A stretch of DNA of 8,312 nucleotides, taken from NCBI GenBank assembly GCA_029262715.1, contig JAJCYX010000190.1, positions 1 through 8,312 on the forward strand, given 5' to 3'. Source of the stretch: Chloroflexota bacterium. GTDB taxonomy: Bacteria > Chloroflexota > Dehalococcoidia > Lucifugimonadales > Lucifugimonadaceae. The notes below the pieces were generated by a model, which was not told the DNA's origin, did no database searches, and saw only the letters and a program-made list of their open reading frames with translations. Numbering within the stretch: the first letter of the stretch is position 1; each line of letters starts with the position of its first letter. This document shows positions 5,897-8,312 of this stretch, piece by piece. A program made the position numbers and the translations under genes.

Positions 5897-6799
5897 TTGG
5901 CACAGGATTTCTACAAGGTTCTCGGGGTCGCCCGAGATGCCACGGAAAAAGAGATAAAGACCGCGTACAGGAAACTTGCGCGCCAGCTTCATCCTGACAT
6001 GAAGCCCGATGACAAAGCGGCCGCTGAACGGTTTAAGCGCGTCAACGAGGCAAATGACATCCTCAGCGACTCGAAGAAGCGCAAGGACTATGACGAGTTC
6101 GGTGAGAACTGGAAGCATGCAGAAGAGCTGCGAAAAGCAGGATCTGCAGGGTTCAGTTCAGGTGGCAACCCGTTTGGCGGTGGCGGCAATAGCTCAGTGT
6201 TCGACCTCTTCGGAGGAGGACGCGGCCAGGCGAGCGCAGGCAGTCCGTTCGACATGTTCGGGGGCGGTCAGTCGATGCGCTCAACTGTCGAGGGAAGCAT
6301 TGAAGTGACACTTGAGGAGGCCTATCACGGCTCCTCAAGACGCGTAAGCATTAGTGGACGTTCAGGTACAAGAACCCTGGAAGTCACGGTACCCGCCGGT
6401 ATCAGGGACGGCGGAAAGATCAGGCTGAATCCCGATGCGCAGACCGAGGTCATCCTGAAAGTGAAGGTGTTGCCATCTCGTAGATTCACGCGGACGGGCG
6501 ATGATCTAACGGAAGAGGTGCCGTTGAGCTATATCGACGCCGTGCTCGGAGGTGAAGTTGAGGTACCGACGATGGAGGGCCGAATCGCTCTGACAATTCC
6601 GGCAGGAACTCAGAATGGACGTTCATTTCGAGTCCCAGGAAAAGGAATGCCAAAGCGCGGCAGCGGGAAGTTTGGCGACCTGATCGCCAGGATCAAGGTC
6701 AAACTGCCGGACGACGTAACAGACGAGCATCGTCGCCTGTTTGAAGAGTTGAAAAAGCTTGAAAAGACGACGATAGACGAGAAAGTGAAAGGTGGGTAG
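5897..6799 (+). CDS. cbpA: CbpA-type DnaJ family co-chaperone (J domain, no zinc finger)
   Basis: This 300-residue J-domain protein would stimulate DnaK's ATPase and deliver substrates. The J domain covers about 4-70 with the essential HPD at 32-34 and the closing KDYDEFG (63-69). A Gly/Phe-rich linker with repeated GGG and FDLFGGG/FDMFGGG stretches spans about 82-125. The two C-terminal substrate-binding beta domains (about 130-275) include LEVTVPAGIRDGGKIRL (161-177) and ALTIPAGTQNGRSFRVPGKG (231-250). The CxxCxGxG zinc repeats of DnaJ are absent, which makes it a class B/CbpA protein. The start is TTG at 5897: an in-frame TAA lies upstream at about 5867 with no ATG or GTG between, and AAAGG (5885-5889) is 7 bases before it. 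It is first in an operon, 3 bases ahead of hspR. No dnaK is nearby. Confidence 0.93.
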   Translation: MAQDFYKVLGVARDATEKEIKTAYRKLARQLHPDMKPDDKAAAERFKRVNEANDILSDSKKRKDYDEFGENWKHAEELRKAGSAGFSSGGNPFGGGGNSSVFDLFGGGRGQASAGSPFDMFGGGQSMRSTVEGSIEVTLEEAYHGSSRRVSISGRSGTRTLEVTVPAGIRDGGKIRLNPDAQTEVILKVKVLPSRRFTRTGDDLTEEVPLSYIDAVLGGEVEVPTMEGRIALTIPAGTQNGRSFRVPGKGMPKRGSGKFGDLIARIKVKLPDDVTDEHRRLFEELKKLEKTTIDEKVKGG

Positions 6800-6802
6800 T
6801 CA

Positions 6803-7174
6803 ATGTCATTCGGACGAGACGAACCGATCTTCGCTATCGGTATCGTCGCACGTCGCGTGGGTGTGCATCAGCAAACCCTCCGCAATTACGAACGATGGGG
6901 TTTGGTGGTGCCAAACAGATCCGGCGGTGGCACTCGCTACTACTCGATAAGAGACATCGAGAAGATCGAGAAGATCCGGGAGTGGATAGATGTACTCGGC
7001 ATCAACAGAGCCGGTGTAGAAGTAATGACGAGGCTTCTGAAAAGGATCTCAGACCTTGAATATGAAGTTCGCGAACTAAAACTTCAATTGGTGAAGGACC
7101 GGCTGGGTCCGGAACGGCTGTCAGAATCGGCAGGTGAGCCGCCAAACGAAGAGTTCGGGACTCTCAATGAATAG
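6803..7174 (+). CDS. hspR: HspR, MerR-family heat-shock transcriptional repressor
   Basis: This 123-residue protein has the MerR winged helix-turn-helix at the N terminus. The recognition region AIGIVARRVGVHQQTLRNYE (11-30) leads into RWGLVVPNRSGGGTRYYSIRD (31-51), closely following the HspR pattern of H-x-Q-T-L-R-x-Y-E-R-x-G-L-V. A helical segment rich in charged and leucine residues (about 75-98) probably forms the dimerisation coiled coil. The last 25 residues look disordered. The family lacks the metal- or drug-binding domain of true MerR proteins and represses chaperone genes, often with DnaK as co-repressor. The ATG at 6803 follows GGTGG inside the end of cbpA. Its position between cbpA and clpB suggests autoregulation of this operon and possibly of hsp20. 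GlnR/TnrA-like MerR proteins share the fold, but the context argues for HspR. Confidence 0.9.
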   Translation: MSFGRDEPIFAIGIVARRVGVHQQTLRNYERWGLVVPNRSGGGTRYYSIRDIEKIEKIREWIDVLGINRAGVEVMTRLLKRISDLEYEVRELKLQLVKDRLGPERLSESAGEPPNEEFGTLNE

Positions 7175-7269
7175 ATTGATGATCGGTCCATGGGGCTTTG
7201 CCTTGACCGGTAAAACAGACGAGCCTGGCCGACTTGGCCAACGGGACCAAATTGGCGATTGGAGAAGAG
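7175..7269 (+). other. hspR-clpB intergenic spacer with small hairpin
   Basis: This 95-base gap holds a 5-bp hairpin, TGGCC-N5-GGCCA (7226-7240), enclosed by a distant GGTCC/GGACC pair (7185-7189 and 7244-7248). No T-run follows, so it is not an obvious terminator. TTGACC (7203-7208) resembles a -35 box but has no -10 at the right distance. The clpB ribosome site GGAG (7261-7264) ends the gap. It may be a processing or attenuation site, or only a spacer. Confidence 0.35.
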
Positions 7270-8312
7270 ATGGTACTTAAACAGGAAGACTTCACAGAGC
7301 AAGCAAGAGAAGCGCTCGGTGCCTCCCAGCAGATGGTGTTGCAGATGCGGCACAGTCAGTGGGATGCCGAGCACCTACTACTTGGCCTGCTGCAAGTTGA
7401 AAACAGTCTGCCTGCCCAGATGCTGAATGCATTGGAGGTTGACCCGGCCGAGATCGTGCGGGAAGTTACGGCAATCCTGGACGAGACGCCGAAGGTGTCC
7501 GGTCAGGGGCAGGCAACGCAGATTTTCGCCACGCCGCGTGTTGTGTCGGCGATAGACAAAGCACGAAACGAAGCCGACAGGCTGAAGGACGAGTTCATTG
7601 GGACCGACCACCTGATGGTCAGCCTGGTGTCTGACGACTCCGGCAAGCTCGGCGAGCTGTTCAAGAAATACGCGATCACGCAGGAGCGCATATACCAGGC
7701 GCTTCAGCAGGTGCGCGGCTCGGCTCGTGTCACGGACGCGCGTGCCGAGAGCAAGTACCAGGCGCTGGCAAAGTACAGCGTTGACCTGACAGAACTTGCC
7801 CGGGACGGAAGGCTCGACCCTGTCGTAGGTCGTGACATCGAGGTCCGCCGCGTTATGCAGACGCTTACCCGGCGCACCAAGAACAACCCGGTTTTGATCG
7901 GTGACGCTGGGGTCGGTAAGACCGCAGTTGTCGAAGGACTTGCGCAGAGGATAGTGGCGGGAGACGTGCCCGAGAGCCTGCGAGGACGTCGGGTCATCGC
8001 GCTTGAGATGGGTTCGTTACTTGCCGGCGCAAAGTTTCGCGGTGAGTTCGAGGAGCGACTAAAGGCTGTGATGGACGAGATCCGTCAGGCCGCCGGTGAG
8101 ATTGTGTTGTTCATTGATGAGATCCACACCGTTGTTGGCGCCGGTGCAGGCGACGGTGCTCTCGATGCGAGCAACATGATGAAACCCGCGCTTGCGCGAG
8201 GCGAGATGCAGACCATCGGTGCGACGACACCTGGTGAGTACCGGAAGTACATCGAAAAGGACGCTGCCCTCGAGCGCCGCTTCTCACCTGTATGGGTTGA
8301 GGAGCCTGACGC
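7270..8312 (+). CDS. clpB: ClpB, AAA+ protein disaggregase (3' end beyond the window)
   Basis: ClpB threads aggregated proteins through a hexameric ring in cooperation with DnaK and J-proteins. The first 347 codons are present. The Clp N domain (about 1-145) has two similar helical repeats, beginning FTEQAREAL and FATPRVVSAI. The first AAA+ domain starts with DLTELARDGRLDPVVGRD and contains Walker A GDAGVGKT (211-218), KFRGEFEERL, Walker B LFIDEIH (280-286), sensor IGATT and the arginine-finger segment ALERRF (333-338). Walker A reads GDAGVGKT where GEPGVGKT is more usual. The middle coiled-coil domain that separates ClpB from ClpC/ClpA lies beyond the edge. Assignment to ClpB therefore rests on the GAGAGDGALDASNMMKP-type D1 sequence and the cbpA-hspR neighbours. 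The ATG at 7270 follows GGAG with 5-base spacing. Confidence 0.9.
   Translation, partial: MVLKQEDFTEQAREALGASQQMVLQMRHSQWDAEHLLLGLLQVENSLPAQMLNALEVDPAEIVREVTAILDETPKVSGQGQATQIFATPRVVSAIDKARNEADRLKDEFIGTDHLMVSLVSDDSGKLGELFKKYAITQERIYQALQQVRGSARVTDARAESKYQALAKYSVDLTELARDGRLDPVVGRDIEVRRVMQTLTRRTKNNPVLIGDAGVGKTAVVEGLAQRIVAGDVPESLRGRRVIALEMGSLLAGAKFRGEFEERLKAVMDEIRQAAGEIVLFIDEIHTVVGAGAGDGALDASNMMKPALARGEMQTIGATTPGEYRKYIEKDAALERRFSPVWVEEPD

Noticed and set aside
5828..6118. A 96-codon minus-strand open frame overlapping the start of cbpA
   Set aside because: It runs antisense to the J domain, has no ribosome site or recognisable family, and would cross the divergent control region.
7226..7240. Terminator between hspR and clpB
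   Set aside because: The stem is only 5 bp and no T-run follows; clpB is preceded by its own ribosome site and continues the operon theme.
7704..7997. A 97-codon open frame opposite clpB
   Set aside because: It lies antisense to conserved AAA+ coding sequence and gives a low-complexity Arg/Ser/Thr-rich product, typical of a shadow frame.
1..8312. Mobile elements, CRISPR arrays, tRNA or rRNA genes, phage-like genes
   Set aside because: No direct-repeat arrays, transposase or integrase motifs, or cloverleaf-like segments were seen. Nearly all of the window is explained by housekeeping and lipid genes.

Overview
This window is chromosomal DNA from a bacterium of moderate G+C. It carries two gene blocks on opposite strands, separated by a heat-shock control region. 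The closest fit is a Chloroflexota-like or actinobacterial lineage: it combines an HspR-type repressor operon, a polyprenyl synthetase with the second metal motif DDxLGxxG, and a complete set of hopanoid side-chain genes. That placement is an inference (my lean is Chloroflexota, low confidence). I see no mobile element, CRISPR array, tRNA or rRNA.

Left block (1-5060, minus strand, read right to left): a hopanoid lipid operon. The order of transcription is a polyprenyl diphosphate synthase (TTG start at 5060), hpnH (radical-SAM adenosylhopane synthase), hpnG (nucleoside phosphorylase-like enzyme that removes adenine), hpnA (hopanoid-associated NAD-dependent epimerase) and shc (squalene-hopene cyclase, cut by the left window edge after about 312 codons). 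hpnG/hpnA and hpnA/shc each overlap by 4 bases. Together these genes would supply a prenyl diphosphate precursor, cyclise squalene to hopene, and start the C5 ribose-derived tail of bacteriohopanepolyols. The squalene-making genes (hpnCDE or sqs) are not in the window.

Middle (5061-5896): the leader region of the hopanoid operon with two small dyads, a rho-independent terminator for hsp20 (12-bp perfect stem), the hsp20 gene (minus strand, start best placed at 5718), and a 178-base divergent control region. This last region holds a near-consensus sigma-70 promoter for hsp20 (TTGACA-N18-TATACT), a hairpin in the hsp20 leader, and a long imperfect dyad near the likely cbpA promoter.

Right block (5897-8312, plus strand): cbpA (J-domain co-chaperone without zinc finger, TTG start), hspR (MerR-family heat-shock repressor) and clpB (AAA+ disaggregase, cut by the right edge). 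The expected logic is that HspR represses its own operon, and perhaps hsp20, until heat or unfolded protein relieves it. The small heat-shock protein, J-protein and ClpB then hold and resolve aggregates.

The gene content is recognisable throughout. The points most worth checking are the divergent control region (its dyad does not match the classical HAIR operator), the product chain length of the polyprenyl synthase, and whether heat-shock transcription leaks through the hsp20 terminator into the hopanoid operon.
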